Shown in pieces: positions 23,407 through 35,758 of a stretch of 64,000 nt of DNA. A program made the position numbers and the translations under genes. Numbering within the stretch: the first letter of the stretch is position 1; the number at the start of each line of letters is the position of its first letter. The DNA is from Terana coerulea (lineage: Eukaryota; Basidiomycota; Agaricomycetes; Polyporales; Phanerochaetaceae), in the NCBI GenBank assembly GCA_024811115.1, contig JAKOGH010000005.1, positions 124,001 through 188,000 on the forward strand. The letters run 5' to 3'. The notes below the pieces were generated by a model. That model had not been told where the DNA came from and made no database searches. It saw nothing but the letters and a program-made list of their open reading frames with translations.

Positions 23407-24243
23407 ATGGCGGTCAGCACACCCTTTCCTCACGCTCGCCGCCGCACACTCACAGTTCGCTTTGCACACAGAGCCGGTGTTCTCTTACTTTGCGCGCAGC
23501 GTGCCGTGCACGCCCAGTGAGCCGGTACGTCCACGAGTGCGTGTGGTCCAGCGCGTGCGGCTCACCCAGCGTCCGCTTCAGCTCCCTCGCTGGTTCGTCG
23601 CGATGGCTCGCGACCGCTGCCACCGAGACGTCGTCCTCGACACCACCGCCGCCTCCAGTGACCTCGTCTGACCCCAGAATCACGAAGATTGTCGATGACA
23701 TTTCCGGTCTGACGCTTCTGCAGGCGGCCGACCTTGTGACGTTGCTCAAAGTAAGCCTGGGGTCGGAATAAGGAATGGGTTGGATTGGCTGGACTCACGG
23801 CGACCTGTCTAGTCACGTCTGAATATCCAGGAGATTGCCATGCCCTCAGCTGCTCCTGCGGCAGCACCAGCGGCCGCCGCCGAGGAAGCTCCTGTTGAGG
23901 TACACGCAGTTAATAATGTGTCTTCGGCTTGTAACTGACCTTTCTCTATAGGAGAAGCCCAAGGAGAAGACTCAGTTTAACGTCAAGCTGGAGTCGTTCG
24001 AGACGACCGCAAAGCCTAAGATCATTCGGGAGGTCAAGGCTCTGATACCCAACTTGACCTTGATCGACGTACGTCCTCTCGTTAGACCTCCCTTCATTCA
24101 TGGGTCTCAACATTTTTGTACTGTAGGCGAAGAAGTTTGTCGAGTCGCTACCAAAAATCCTGAAGGAGAACTTGAACAAGGAGGATGCCGAGAAGATGCA
24201 GAAGACCTTCAAGGACCTCGGCGCCGTCATTGTCCTCGAGTAG
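23407..24243 (+). CDS. MNP1: Mitochondrial ribosomal protein bL12m (L7/L12 type)
   Basis: Stalk protein of the mitochondrial large ribosomal subunit that recruits translation factors. The mature part starts near LATAATETSSSTPPPPP. It contains the dimerisation segment RITKIVDDISGLTLLQAADL, an Ala/Pro hinge (MPSAAPAAAPAAAAEEAP) and the globular C-terminal domain EKTQFNVKLESFETTAKPKI, REVKALIPNLTLIDAKKFVE and LPKILKENLNKEDAEKM, ending GAVIVLE-stop. The family lysines and the KFVE-P sequence are in place. Introns lie at about 23752-23811, 23900-23950 and 24070-24126. The start is uncertain: an ATG at 23407 plus a 35-nt intron gives a good arginine-rich mitochondrial presequence (VRFSSLAGSSRWLATAA), and an ATG at 23292 is the alternative. 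Its stop lies 289 bases from the convergent Not3 gene. Confidence 0.87.
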
Positions 24244-24532
24244 ACGTTCCGGCCCTGCTAGCCATCTTTACGCACAATACCGATCTCCTAATATATGGGC
24301 TTTCATTGTCTCCCCACGGAACGCAACTTGCGTCAGAATGCGTGTGGACATGGTTCAAATTCATTGTCCTCGGTACGAATACAGCCGTACGTACATTACA
24401 AGTGACTAGTCCACTTGGATGATGCAACAAGAAGTAGTAATAATAGAACGACAGACAGCGAATGGAATGGTCGAAACAATGCGATTGAAATGAGATGGTC
24501 GCTGCAATGAAAGAATGTGTGAGGGGAGGTGT

Positions 24533-27398
24533 TCAGTCCTCCGAGAGATATCGGTACTCGAAGCGGAAGTCGCTCTTCTTGCGCTGGCACCATGAGCCCT
24601 CCCAGTCGAAGTAGACGTACACGCCTTGCTCGTACTCCTCCGTGATAGCTTGTGGCTCAGAGTGGCGTTGGAACCACGTGAGGTACTTGACGTGGAAACG
24701 CCATGACTGTCTCTTGAGTTCTTTCGCCGCGAGATATCTGAAGAGACGTGGTCAGCATCTTGCTTCCATGAGTGAGCACACCATGCACGTACTGCTGGTA
24801 TGTGCCTGGGTGGAAGTAAAACACAAAGAACAGCGTCTCAACGTCAAGCTGCGAGAAGATGGCTGGTGTGCTGAGAATGGGGTTTGGCACTTGCGGGTAG
24901 TACGAAGGAGTCTGTAACGGATTCCGAGGTACATAATACTTGGGCCTTCAAGTGCATGTGAATACGTAGCTACAGCCCTAGCGAGACAAGTGAAACGACG
25001 TACTTCTCGGTATCCTGCGGCTGTGGCATGCTGGTGTAGCTGCCTTCCAGAAGTTTGTGCAAGTGACCCAGGTCCGACATGCGATGAGGGGCTGTATCAC
25101 GGGACGATGAATCTGCGGTTCAGTAGCCAGTAGACCAGTGGCAACCAGGACTTACCCTTCTGCTTGACATTCTCGAACGAGGTGACCAAATCCGACAACG
25201 AGCCAGGGAACGTCTGCCTCAATTGTTGCTGGGGCAGCATCTGCTGAGCCGCCGCTGATGGTGGCCTGGTGCCTTGTTGTTGTGGCGCACCGACCATACC
25301 CGGTGGTGGCTGGTCTACACTGGGAGGGAACTGAGGCATCGACTGCGGTTGCGAAGAGTTTGGCGCAGGCGACGAGCCGTTCGGTAGTGGTGGCTGCGAC
25401 GTGGGGTATTGTAGTGGTTGTGTCGACAGTGGCGACCAGCCAGGCTGCGTTTGTGAGGGTTGCTGTTGCGTCGCGCCGTTCGTGGATGGCTGTGGCAAGT
25501 CCACTGGAAGCTGCTGCGGCACGTTTTAACAAAGTTAAGAACAAAGACGGTTTCATTGAACCTACAGCTGGTGGTGGTGAAAGAGCTGATATTGGTGACG
25601 CATCTGTAGTGACAAAGGAAATTCGTTAACGAAACAAAGCAGATGTATGACAGCACGAGGCGTACCTGTATGGTTATTCTGTGGTGATGGGAGCCCTGGC
25701 ACGCTCACCGAACTTGGCACAGCCTCGGATAACGCAGGCGAGTCATACATTGAATCATCGGCAGGTGGAGCAGATGTTGAGGCAGCGGAAGACATGACCG
25801 GACTTATCGTGGATGGATGTGTCAGGCTTGGTGAGGTTGTCGCAGCTGAGACTTGATCTATTGTCGATGTCGACGCTGATATTGACGGTGCAGCAGGTTG
25901 ACTTGTTGACGACTTTTCCGCTGCTGGTGATGTCGCTGGATACGATGTTGACGGCGTTACTGCTGCTGCTGCCGCCGCCGCATATTTTACGGGTAATGGT
26001 CTTGTCTGCGGTTTCGTCTCCAGTCCAGCTTTCAGGATGCTTGCCATTGGTTTTTGCTCGAAATTTGGATTTGGCGGCGGTTTCGCTATGCGAGGAAGCT
26101 TGCTCAGCCGTATGATATTTTCGAGCAGAACATAACACACTCACTTTCCGAAGCTATTGACGGCTCTGGTCGAAACATGAGCACCAGTAGAGAGTGTTTT
26201 ACATGAGACTCACTGCGCAGCTGAAGAGTCGCGCTGGCCTTTTTGAGGACAGGGCTTCCATCGCGTTTACTACTTGTTATGCTCTCTTCATCATGTTGCT
26301 GTTTCTTCAGCGGCGTTCGTGGAGGAAGGTCTGGCATCGCTGTGAGCTATGACGACAGCTGGGATGAAAAGCAATGAAGCACCTTCGCTTGCATCTTCAG
26401 ACTCGTCGCTCTCCTCGTGGTCGGCCAAACCGAACTTCTCTTCCTCTTCGTCAAGGTTGAGTTCGTCATAAATACCCTCGTCTTCGTCGAACCCTTCCTC
26501 CTGCACTCAACACATACAACAGTCCAAACAAGTCTTAAGACAATTGTGCAGGGACGAACCATGTTACTTTCCACGAAGTAACTCACATCCTCCTTCAGTG
26601 CATTCACCCGGTCTGTCGATAGCGAGCCATTGTCGAGTAGCCGGAGAACAATCTCCAGACGGCTGATGTGCCATTTCCGCCGCTCGTTTAGGCCCTCGAG
26701 TACCTCCAGACGCTCCGCATGCCCGCCTCTACCCTTCTTCTTCGCACCGCCCTGCAAAGTCTCAATTTCCGCCTCTGCTGTCTCCACCTGAAGCAACAGC
26801 TCCTCGACGATAGACTGCAACCAGTGCGTCGTTTCAAGCTTCTCTTGCTGCTTCGGGTCCAACTTCGCTGATTGAATGAGACCTTCTTTCGAAAATGCTT
26901 TGGTCTTCATCTCCTTCTCGCAAGCCTTGAACTTCTCCATTTGCTGTAGTGCGCCGTATGTGGCAGTCAGTTGGGGACATGAGTACCTGGAAAGCGGCCT
27001 GCGCAACACTGTCGTTCCAGAATAGAAAGGCAGCGCATGCCACTAACACGCTTTCCGGTGTAGGCACAAGACGTACTGTCTCAATAAGTCTCCGGTTCTC
27101 CAGTAGGACACTCTTGTCCTTAATGTCGTTGCTCGCGACCCACGTCTTGATTTGGTCTCGTAAACGCTGCAGTTTTTTGATCTGCGTCTTGAGATCTGTC
27201 TCCAGTTTCTCCTTCTGTGTCTGGTTCGTCGACGACTGCATCTTCTCGTATATGCTCTCAAAGAGCTCGACGCCTTCCGTGACCTTCTTCAACGTTCGGT
27301 CAATCTCAGCTATATTTTATAAGGAAACCTCATGTCAGCTAGCATTTTCACAGACAAGCAAGTAGAGTAGCGTACATTGGAGCTTTCGTGCCGCCATG
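24533..27398 (-). CDS. NOT3: CCR4-NOT complex subunit Not3/Not5
   Basis: A core subunit of the CCR4-NOT deadenylase complex, controlling mRNA decay and translation quality. The start MAARKLQ at 27398 leads to [75 protein letters not shown] and [20 protein letters not shown], the diagnostic Not3 N-terminal coiled-coil domain. An acidic block ([20 protein letters not shown]) and a long Ser/Thr/Pro/Gln-rich linker follow. The C-terminal NOT2/3/5 domain shows [55 protein letters not shown], then [19 protein letters not shown] and ends YLSED-stop at 24533. All joins examined keep frame with ordinary GT-AG introns; one in the linker (about 25513-25564) restores frame into a Gln/Pro-rich exon. No damage seen. 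Confidence 0.94.
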
Positions 27399-27910
27399 TT
27401 TGACCCCGGGGCGCAAGGAGGAGTATATCACACAGGAGAGAAGCAATTAGACGCGTAGTAACCGCCCTGCACGATGGCTGGGACTATTTGTTCATGTTTG
27501 CTCAGCCCATCGGCAAATGTAAGCGCCCATAGATGCTTTAACATGGGCGCTTGGATGTTAGCGTTCAGTAGCAGCGTGTGCATGGCGCAGGCAATCCTCT
27601 GCTATGCAGGACAAGGCATGCTACTGCGTGTCGGAAGGATTGGGTAAGCAGGCTCTCGGAGCTACGCTTAGAGATCTCGGATGATAGACAAAACGTTTCA
27701 AACGCAGCGCAGCCTCAGGCGTATTGTTTTGGTGCGTGGGAAGATCATTAGCCGCCCGCTTCTCACTTCCGAACAGAAAGTTGAGAAACATGTACGGTAC
27801 TTAGGCACTCTCACTTGACTCTCACATCACTTTCTGGCCAAGCGACGCCCCCTCACGCCCTTCACGACCCATACCTACTTGTACATATCCTCTAGTTGCA
27901 TACCACCGTG
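27399..27910. other. Divergent promoter region of NOT3 and BEM1
   Basis: 512 bases separating two divergent starts. No coding signal. A pyrimidine-rich stretch (about 27805-27890) precedes the BEM1 start, as is common in fungal leaders. Confidence 0.55.
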
Positions 27911-29861
27911 ATGAAGAGCCTTCGCAAATCACTGTCCAGTACCGGCCACAAGGAGCAGAGCATATCCAGCCCGTTGCCCTCCCTCTCCAAACCCCTCTCC
28001 GCGATTCAGCCTCCAAAGAAGGTTATTCGCGCACTCACAAGCTACAAGGCTTCCGCTCCGCAGGAACTGTCTTTCGAGAAGGGCGACTTCTTCCACGTCG
28101 TTAACGATGTCGGCGATGGACAGTGGTATCAAGCCCACAACCCTGCGTCTGGAGCGAGGGGCTTGGTCTCCGCCAGTATGTTTGAAGAATTCATGAAGGG
28201 CGCAGCAACGTACGTCCTGTACCGCAGTATTACATGTCGTCCCGGTCTAACAGCTTTACAGACCAAGGACACCCGTGATAGCGTCCCCGCTCCGCCCGGA
28301 TTCGCCTTCATCAGCCAAGTCGCAGGCATTCTACGCCATCGTTCTGCACGACTTTGAGGCCGAACGGGCTGACGAGCTGGATGCGAGAGCAGGGGATGCG
28401 GTTACAGTTGTTGCACAATCAAACCGTGAATGGTTTGTAGCGAAACCCATAGGCAAGCTTGGTCGACCCGGCCTCATTCCCGTGTCGTTTGTGGAGATCC
28501 GCGATCCATCTACTGGCCAAGCCGTTCAGGATGTGAATGCGCTCATCGACCGGGGGCATTGCCCCCGTGGAAGACTGGAAGCGACAAGTCATGAGCTACA
28601 AGGCCAACAGCATATCGTTAGGTGTGCTGGACGACTCCACTACCCCTCAGACATCCTCGTTTTCCACTGCAGGCAAGAAACTTGCGTCCACCAGCGTGCC
28701 TCCCCCTTCACGCGAGCAAGTCAATTCATATGTCCCGCCAAATGCGCTACCAAATGGAATTCTCCTTTCCAGTGACGTTAAGTCATTCCACTACGAAATG
28801 GAGGAATATTGGTTCCGCGTCCACGCTTTATATCAACCTTATGGAACGGATACCCTTCCTCCTTCGAGACAGCTCGTTATTTTCCGATCCTACAACGATT
28901 TCTACGATTTCCAGGTTGCCCTATTGGGCATCTTCCCTCGCGAAGCCGGCCGGGACGGCTCCAACCGCATTTTACCTTACATGCCCGGTCCTGCCCCTCA
29001 GGTTGACAACGAAATAACCAACACTCGACGGGTGGAACTGGACGAATACCTGCATCAGCTCTGTGCTCTTCGCTTTTCAAACAGGTACCTCGTGGAGCAC
29101 CAGCTGATTCGCGACTTTCTCGCGTTAAGGCCCGGCGACGCGGAGCAAGAGTCGGAGCCTCAGTATGACGAGATAGAGGCGTTATCACCCCCAACGACCG
29201 TCCGGAAACGCGCCAATCCGAGTACCCCGTGGAAGAGCAGCTCTCTGATCTGCGCATCTCCCATGGGCCTGACTCTGGGTATGAGGAAGGTGACACATTG
29301 GGTCAGAGTTACGATGGTGGCAACTTCGACTATTCATCGCGCGACAGAGTAACCTCCAGTGCCTCTATGTACAAGCAAGCGTCGAATGGGCTGTCCCAGT
29401 CGCGCGCAAGCTCTCGTGCCAACTCGAGACTGGACGATGGCCAAAGTCGGTCGTCACTCGAAATCGATCCTCTTCGCGCCAATGGTTACGCCCGCTCGTC
29501 CGTATCCTCGTCGCAACAACCATCACCTGTTCGCTCTTCCCATGCGCCTTCCGTGTCTACATCGGTCTCCAGCCGGTCGCGCTCCCACTCCACAGCCAAT
29601 ACACCACCAATATCGGCTTCTGTACCACAGACCGCGTTCGTCAAGATCAAGATCTTTGACAAGGATGAAGTGGTCGCGATCCGTGTACATCCGCGCGTAA
29701 CACACTCGCAGCTGGTAGAGAAGGTGCAAGCACGCCTAGGGCCGAGCGTCTCGAACCTGAGGTATCGAGACAGCATGAGCAACGACTTCTATCTCGACAA
29801 CGACGAGGAGCTCCGGGCATGGATGGATGGTACGGAGCGACACGTTTTATACGCAGAATAA
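27911..29861 (+). CDS. BEM1: Bem1/Scd2-type polarity scaffold (SH3-SH3-PX-PB1), with two compensating frame breaks
   Basis: A scaffold that links Cdc42, its exchange factor Cdc24 and PAK kinases at sites of polar growth. MKSLRKSLSSTGHKEQ starts at 27911. SH3-1 runs through VIRALTSYKASAPQELSFEK and GDGQWYQAHNP. SH3-2 has FYAIVLHDFEAERADELDAR, then REWFVAKPIGKLGRPGLIP. The PX domain shows EYWFRVHALYQPYG, RQLVIFRSYNDFYDFQ and RILPYMPGP. A C-terminal PB1 domain (VKIKIFDKDEVVAIRVHP, then NDFYLDNDEELRAWMDG) would bind Cdc24. One intron at about 28211-28260. Two one-base breaks sit at homopolymers: an extra G in the five G at 28552-28556, and one C too few at 29188-29192. The second restores the original frame, so about 630 bases including the PX domain lie in another frame. 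Domain order is exactly that of Bem1. Confidence 0.93.
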
Positions 29862-30324
29862 GTCAATCAGTCAAGGAATTGTATTTCTTCGACTCGCTTC
29901 GTCCGGACCGTACGCATGCCACGGACACCTATTTTATTGTCTCGCTGCACTTCGTTCTTCGATGTAATCACTTGTTATGTTGTTCATCATGGATTTGTGT
30001 CTTCAGTACTTTTGGAGATGTATACCTTCCTCCTCGTCCTGTACCATCATTTGTTACATTATATACCCTCAACGCCAATTGTATGCCATACCAAGGCTTT
30101 GTAGACTGGTCCACCAAGCCTCGACAACGCTTTGAAAGTTGCAGCGCCTCTTTGGCGCCCTTTTGGTGAGCAGCCTCGAGGCATTTGCCGCCTTACACCG
30201 TGTTCTCGACCCCGTTGGTCGACGGAGCATATTACTCGAGGTTCTACACGCCCCCGCCATGCACAGAAGGCTATCTATTATTTTAGACGTATATTGCATT
30301 TCTTGAGCTGCTATCTCCATCCCA
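29862..30324. other. Intergenic region
   Basis: 463 bases of AT-rich, T-rich 3' flank of BEM1, then the promoter of the GAS2-domain gene. No coding signal. Confidence 0.5.
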
Positions 30325-33300
30325 ATGTCGACTCAGCCCACCGCACCGTCGCAAGGCAACTCGCTACTTGAATCAGCCAGCTCCTCTAGCGCAACAGTAC
30401 GGAACCTATCATTCGTTACACCTGGAGCCGGAACGTCAAACGACGGTCTCCTATCCGCTGGAAATGCACCGAAGACACCGCATACGCCAGGTGAAGAGGA
30501 GACGTTGGAATGGCACGAGGTGATAGAGCTGCAAGCCTTTAGCGAGCGGAAGGCATGGATTGAGGAGAAGATCAAGGTGTGTATGCACCGCTTAGCCATG
30601 AATATCTCTTATGACGACCCTGTCAGTTCTTGGAGCAACTCCTCCGATTCCAGTCTTCGTGGGTCTCGATGCTGTTCGGTCGTCAGCGACGGAAGTGCCG
30701 GTACTCCCCTCCCGCGAGCAGTTGCGGGAATGGCTCGAGGAACATGATCGAATAGAAAAGGAGACGGAGGTGTTCGACTCCGGGGAGCTCAAGAAACTGA
30801 AGAAGTTCACGAAAGGTAAGCCAATCCTATCAACTAATGTTCAGAGCTTGCGGTACTAAGCAATGTCCACAAAGCGGCTACACAGCGAAATCTTTCTCCA
30901 GCAGACACGGACTTGATTGAAATCACGTTAACGACCATATACGCCCTCGATAGGCTTGTGCACCTCCTCCGAGACAGGTCAGATAACTATGAACTGCTGG
31001 GCATTCGACTGACTTGGGAAGAACGACGTTCCACCGCGTGGACAGAGCTACGAAGTATCGTGGCCGCGCTACAGAACTTCCTGGAAACCCGTGCAAGGTG
31101 GTCTCCGTCGGTCTATGAGCGCCATGAATCGGACGATGAGGAGAAATCTTCGAGCGACCTCCTTCCGATGCCCCAACCTGCATTACGCCGCCGTGGCTCC
31201 ACAGTGTCTTTGGCATCCACTGCTTCGGAATCCGCTATACCTTCTCTCGGCATCTCACGCAGGGAGCGTTTCAAGATTGCTGAGCAATTATCGCGGGATG
31301 CTGCCCAGTTCGCCAGTCGAGCATCGTCTCTACGACATAGCAAGGTCGCTGCTGCCGGGAAAGCCCTCGATCAGCTTATTGACGAGAGTCGGAAACCTGT
31401 GCCAGATGAACTGCTGGATGAGCAAGACCGCCTGGAAGACAAAGGCATCAACGAGATGGAGGATATCGGCAAGTTCGTCATGAATGTCGTGATGCAGTGG
31501 AAAAAGTATGGTCCAATCTTGCTGTTCATTGATTATATGCTGACAATTGCGCCAGGGCTGATGAAGTTTACGTCGAAACCGCGAAGGACAAGAACGCGGC
31601 GGAGACTTTACTGGAAGAGATTGCAATTGCCAAGCTGCATCATCCGTCGGCTCGTCAGGACGCTGCGTTCATGTCCCGTCTGGCTATTCTCGCGAAGCGG
31701 GTTGGAGATGAGGGGCAATCCTGCTGATGCAAATAGCTATTTTCCACGACCCTATCATGGACTGTTTCTTGACCAAGAGAAGGCCAACGAGACTATCGAA
31801 CAGATACTGGCGTCAGAGCTGGAGGTGGCTCGGACTCATGTTCGGGAGGTCGAGACAGCGGCGAAGGAGTATCATGCGAGGTTCGAGGCGGTCAAGAGAG
31901 TTGAGACAGCGTCGAGAGCTGCTTCTGAGCTTGCGAGCCAACTGGAATTATTAATTGCCCGCCTGGAGGCAGGGAAGGACGAGCCTCAAGGCGACGGTTC
32001 GCCTCCGAACCTCAGTACGCCGCATTGTCTCGAGTCATCTGCACACAGAGTCTTCTTGGTTCATCTGGATGATCTTGTCGACAAACTGCGGAAAGCCGAG
32101 GCAGAGGCAGACGATCTCCTATTATCTGCACAGCTGTCGCTTGCGGATCTACGCGACCCTGGTGTTGACCAGCAATTCGTCCAAACCTCGACGGACGCCG
32201 TTGATCGTCTCACCTCGCTCCGTGGCTCTGCTCCCACTATACGCAATGCAGCATTGTCCAAGGTCGATGTCTTGTCTAAGGTCCGCTCGTTATGGGCGAT
32301 CATGGCAGAAGTGTTCGATCGGCTCAATGGCATTCACGAAGACATTGGAGAGACGATGCAGCAACAGGCATGGAAGCCTGAGTCCGATGGCGACGCTGCG
32401 CTCTTGACACCAGAAAGTCCTATCTCTGCACTCCCCAGTACCGAAATCCCAGTCGATGTATCGGAGAAGCTCGATACACTTGAGGCGACACTGAACAACG
32501 GCGTTGTCTTGCCTCTTGGGGTGGTATCTTCATCACTTGGTACCTCCCTACGAGAATATCTCGTAGACTGCACCTCAGGCTTGAAGAGTGCTCTGGAAGA
32601 CGCGAGACGCATGGCCGATCTGTGCGCTGCCGTCCAACGGCAGTCCTCTGAAATGGGCGTTATCCGTGATGAAATGAACACCATCCAGCTACGCGCAGAG
32701 GACTTCAAGACTCGCTGTGAAATTAGTGCACAAGATGTGCTCGGTGGCACTCAGACAGATGGCCAGTTCAAGAACTCTTTGGATGCTTTCGTTAGCGAAT
32801 TCGACCAACTGCGCGCCGATTTGGAAACGTTCCAGGCCGTTCTTCCTCGCCGGGTGCCTCTCGTGGCTACTACGGACAAGATTCCTACAGGACTTCCTTC
32901 TCCGCCTCACTATCAACGACGGTTCTCCATATCCACAGGCTTGAGTCTTGAGATCATCCAGCAAGCTGCATCGGTGCCTTTGCCTATCGAGTTGGCTTCC
33001 GTGGACCGCGGTGTTCGAGCCGACTGCAACAGATATAGTATGCGACTGGCTGGAGAACTGGAGGGGATGTCTCAGACCATTGACTATCTCCGCCTATGTG
33101 GAGTAGCACGACAGGTCGACCTCTCAGTGACGTCTGTCTCCGGAAGTCTGCAACAAGGCGTCTTCGCGCTGGAAGCCATCCAACAGTCAGTGGAAGAGGC
33201 AGGCACTGGACACGTGGCATCACAAGAGCTCGTGGAGCTGTCAGAGCAAGTCGACCAGGTAATGAAGGAACACGAACCCACCATGACTTCTGCGTTCCTC

Positions 33301-35758
33301 TCGTTGCGCGACCTTCTTAGCCAATTGGAAGTTGGACTATCAAGTCATGACCATAGCACGGGGAGTTCACTGCTGTCGCCGCGAAGACGGTCCGTTGAAG
33401 ATACTCGGGAGCAACTGGACGCTTGGCGCGAGAATGTGGATGTTCTGTCCGAGCGCATTTCCGACCTGAGACGCACTGAGCAAGCACGTCTGGACGAGTT
33501 GGAAAGAGCAAGACTAGAAGAAGAGCGACTCAAAGTGGAGGCAGCGGCCAAGGCCGAAGAGGAGCGTTTGGAGGCTGAGAGGCGGGCAGCGGAGGAGGAA
33601 GAGGCTCGTGCACGAGCAGAAGAGGAGCGCGCCCGTCTTGAGGCAGAAGCCGAGGAGGAACGAGCGCGGCTGGCTTGGGAAGCTGCAGAGGCCGAGCGTC
33701 GCCTAGCTGCTGAGCAGCAGAGTGCGGTTCTCGACGACGCAGACGGTGAGTGCGCCCCACTGCCGATGGGCTTTTGTTTTGCTCATAGGATTATTGCCTA
33801 GACGTCTTCGGAACGGGCGGGCAGGCGGAGTCAGGATCGATGATGAGTCAAGAGTCATCCGACTTGCATGACCAGATTACTAGTCTTAAGAAGCGTCTGC
33901 GTTCCATCGGCATCACTGAAGCCGCACGGCCAGATTATCGAGGCACAGATTCACTCCCCACAGAAGTCCAAGCCACCAAGCTCGACAAGAGCTTTACCGC
34001 TCTATTGGATGAGGTGAACTCGCTGCCGGAGTCTGTGCCGGATTCACTCACCGTGAACGCAGAGCTTCAGTCGCTACGGCTCGAGGTTCAAGATGTTTCA
34101 GAAACGCTTCGAAGAGTACTTCAACTCGGCGATCTCGCTACTTCCATCCAGTTTTGTGACGGTGCTCTGAGCGATCTCCTCGAACATGTCGACAGTTACC
34201 CAGCTCCTCCAGCGGGACCCCTTTCATCTTCCCATCTGACAGACACAAACAAGCCCCCGGAAGATCAGCTGTCGGCTCGTCTTACATTCACTAAGCAATG
34301 CGTCGAAGGCGTTACCTTCCGGGCCCTTTCTTTGGTTGACGACCCCCGAGTTGCGGGCGAACGAGACCGTATCACTCAGACATGGGACGAGCTGCAGGCC
34401 ATGGGACAAGACCTCATTAACGGGAATCAGCCACGCCCTTCCAGTACCATGAGCCGAAACGCCCCAACTCCAGCTCCAGGCCCTGTACGAGGACCAAGGC
34501 GTCCATCTCTGTCGACTAAATCGAAGTCTTCCGGTTACAGCCAGCTGTCCCCTTCTTCATCCTCTTCCAAATACCTCACGCCTCTTCCGCGTACTCGGCG
34601 GTCCGTATCGGGACCGTCAACCGCAGGTGCTGCGATTGCAAGCCGGAGCAGGGTCCCCAGCAGGGCCTCCACTGCCTCGACACAGCGGTCGGTAACTGGA
34701 TCGACGCCGATTACGCCATCGAACTCGACCTCGAGGTTGCACCAGCCTACCTTCGCATCTCGTCAACGGTCGAACAGCGCCGTGACAACCATTTCCTCGC
34801 CCGTAGTCGAGAAACGCGGGACTCCTGCACTCCCTTCAACCCCACAGTCATTTACACGACGCGCACGAGCTGGCTCGAACCAGAGCATGCATACACGAGT
34901 GGCTTCCCCGTCACCATCCGTGTCATCAATGTCCATGTCGCGCTCGCAATCTAATCTCAATCTGTCTCGCTCGTCTGTTGGTTCTACAACTTCCAAGTCG
35001 ACTTGGTCTCGAGCCCCTAGACCGTCATTCCCTCACGTACCGAAGTCTCCACCCATTTCAAGGGGAGCCTAGCGGGGAGAAGACGCCATATATTCCCAAC
35101 CCCAAGAACAAGCTCGATGTTGCCGTTGGTGATGTAATCAATAACTTGCCAGTGAACATCAACATCGAGGTTGTGGCGGATACCTGGAAGGATCAGAGTG
35201 GCAAATACTGGATCGGTGACGAAGAGCCTAAGCTGTGTTTCTGTCGTATATTACGGTCTCAGACCGTCATGGTGCGCGTCGGTGGTGGATGGACGGAGCT
35301 CTCAAAGTAAGTCCTTGGAAACTAAGTCTGGACGTCCTGCTCACAAGCAATATCTCAGGTTTATTAAAGAGCACTTCGCCGACGCTTTCCGACTTCTTCC
35401 GGAATCTCCTCCTCCACGCATTGCTCCTGCGGAAGAGAAGTGGATCAGTTCTACCACTCTTAAACAACAGTCCCTGCACGAAGTCTTAATGAGTCCTCCA
35501 TTACGACCACAGACACCTGAGCGCAGCGGGCCATTTATACCCTCGTTTGCCTTGTCGACACCCAGCGGCACCAGCCCGAAGGCGCTCAAGAGCTCCTCGC
35601 CTGGGTCGCCCGGGTCGCCTTTACAACCTATCCAGTTCATCCGCCGCGCCGACCGTGACTCGCCCGTCATGCGCGCGGAGACCCCCACTAAACCACGGCC
35701 GCGGCGTCCGAGCAGTGTTGCTCAAAACACGGCACGGGCTCCGGCGTGGCGCCCCTGA
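30325..35758 (+). CDS. Large coiled-coil protein with C-terminal GAS2 (GAR) microtubule-binding domain, two frame breaks
   Basis: A protein of about 1,700 residues. The N-terminal region (MSTQPTAPSQGNSLLESASS, then WHEVIELQAFSERKAWIEEK and IPVFVGLDAVRSSATEVPVL) leads into a long helical rod of spectrin-like or Kar9-like character (LFLDQEKANETIEQILASEL; DDLVDKLRKAEAEADDLLLS). A highly charged Glu/Arg/Ala coiled coil spans about 33480-33720. A Ser/Arg/Pro-rich basic region follows, then a GAS2-related domain: NKLDVAVGDVINNLPVNINI, DTWKDQSGKYWIGDEEPKLC, MVRVGGGWTELSKFIKEHF. The GAR domain is known from animal GAS2 and spectraplakins, where it binds microtubules, so a cytoskeletal linker role is inferred. 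Two extra G break the frame: in four G at 31712-31715 (before NPADANSYFPRPYHGLF) and in four G at 35062-35065 (before EPSGEKTPYIPNPKNKLD). Introns at about 30580, 30815, 31505, 33747 and 35309 otherwise keep frame. Confidence 0.82.
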
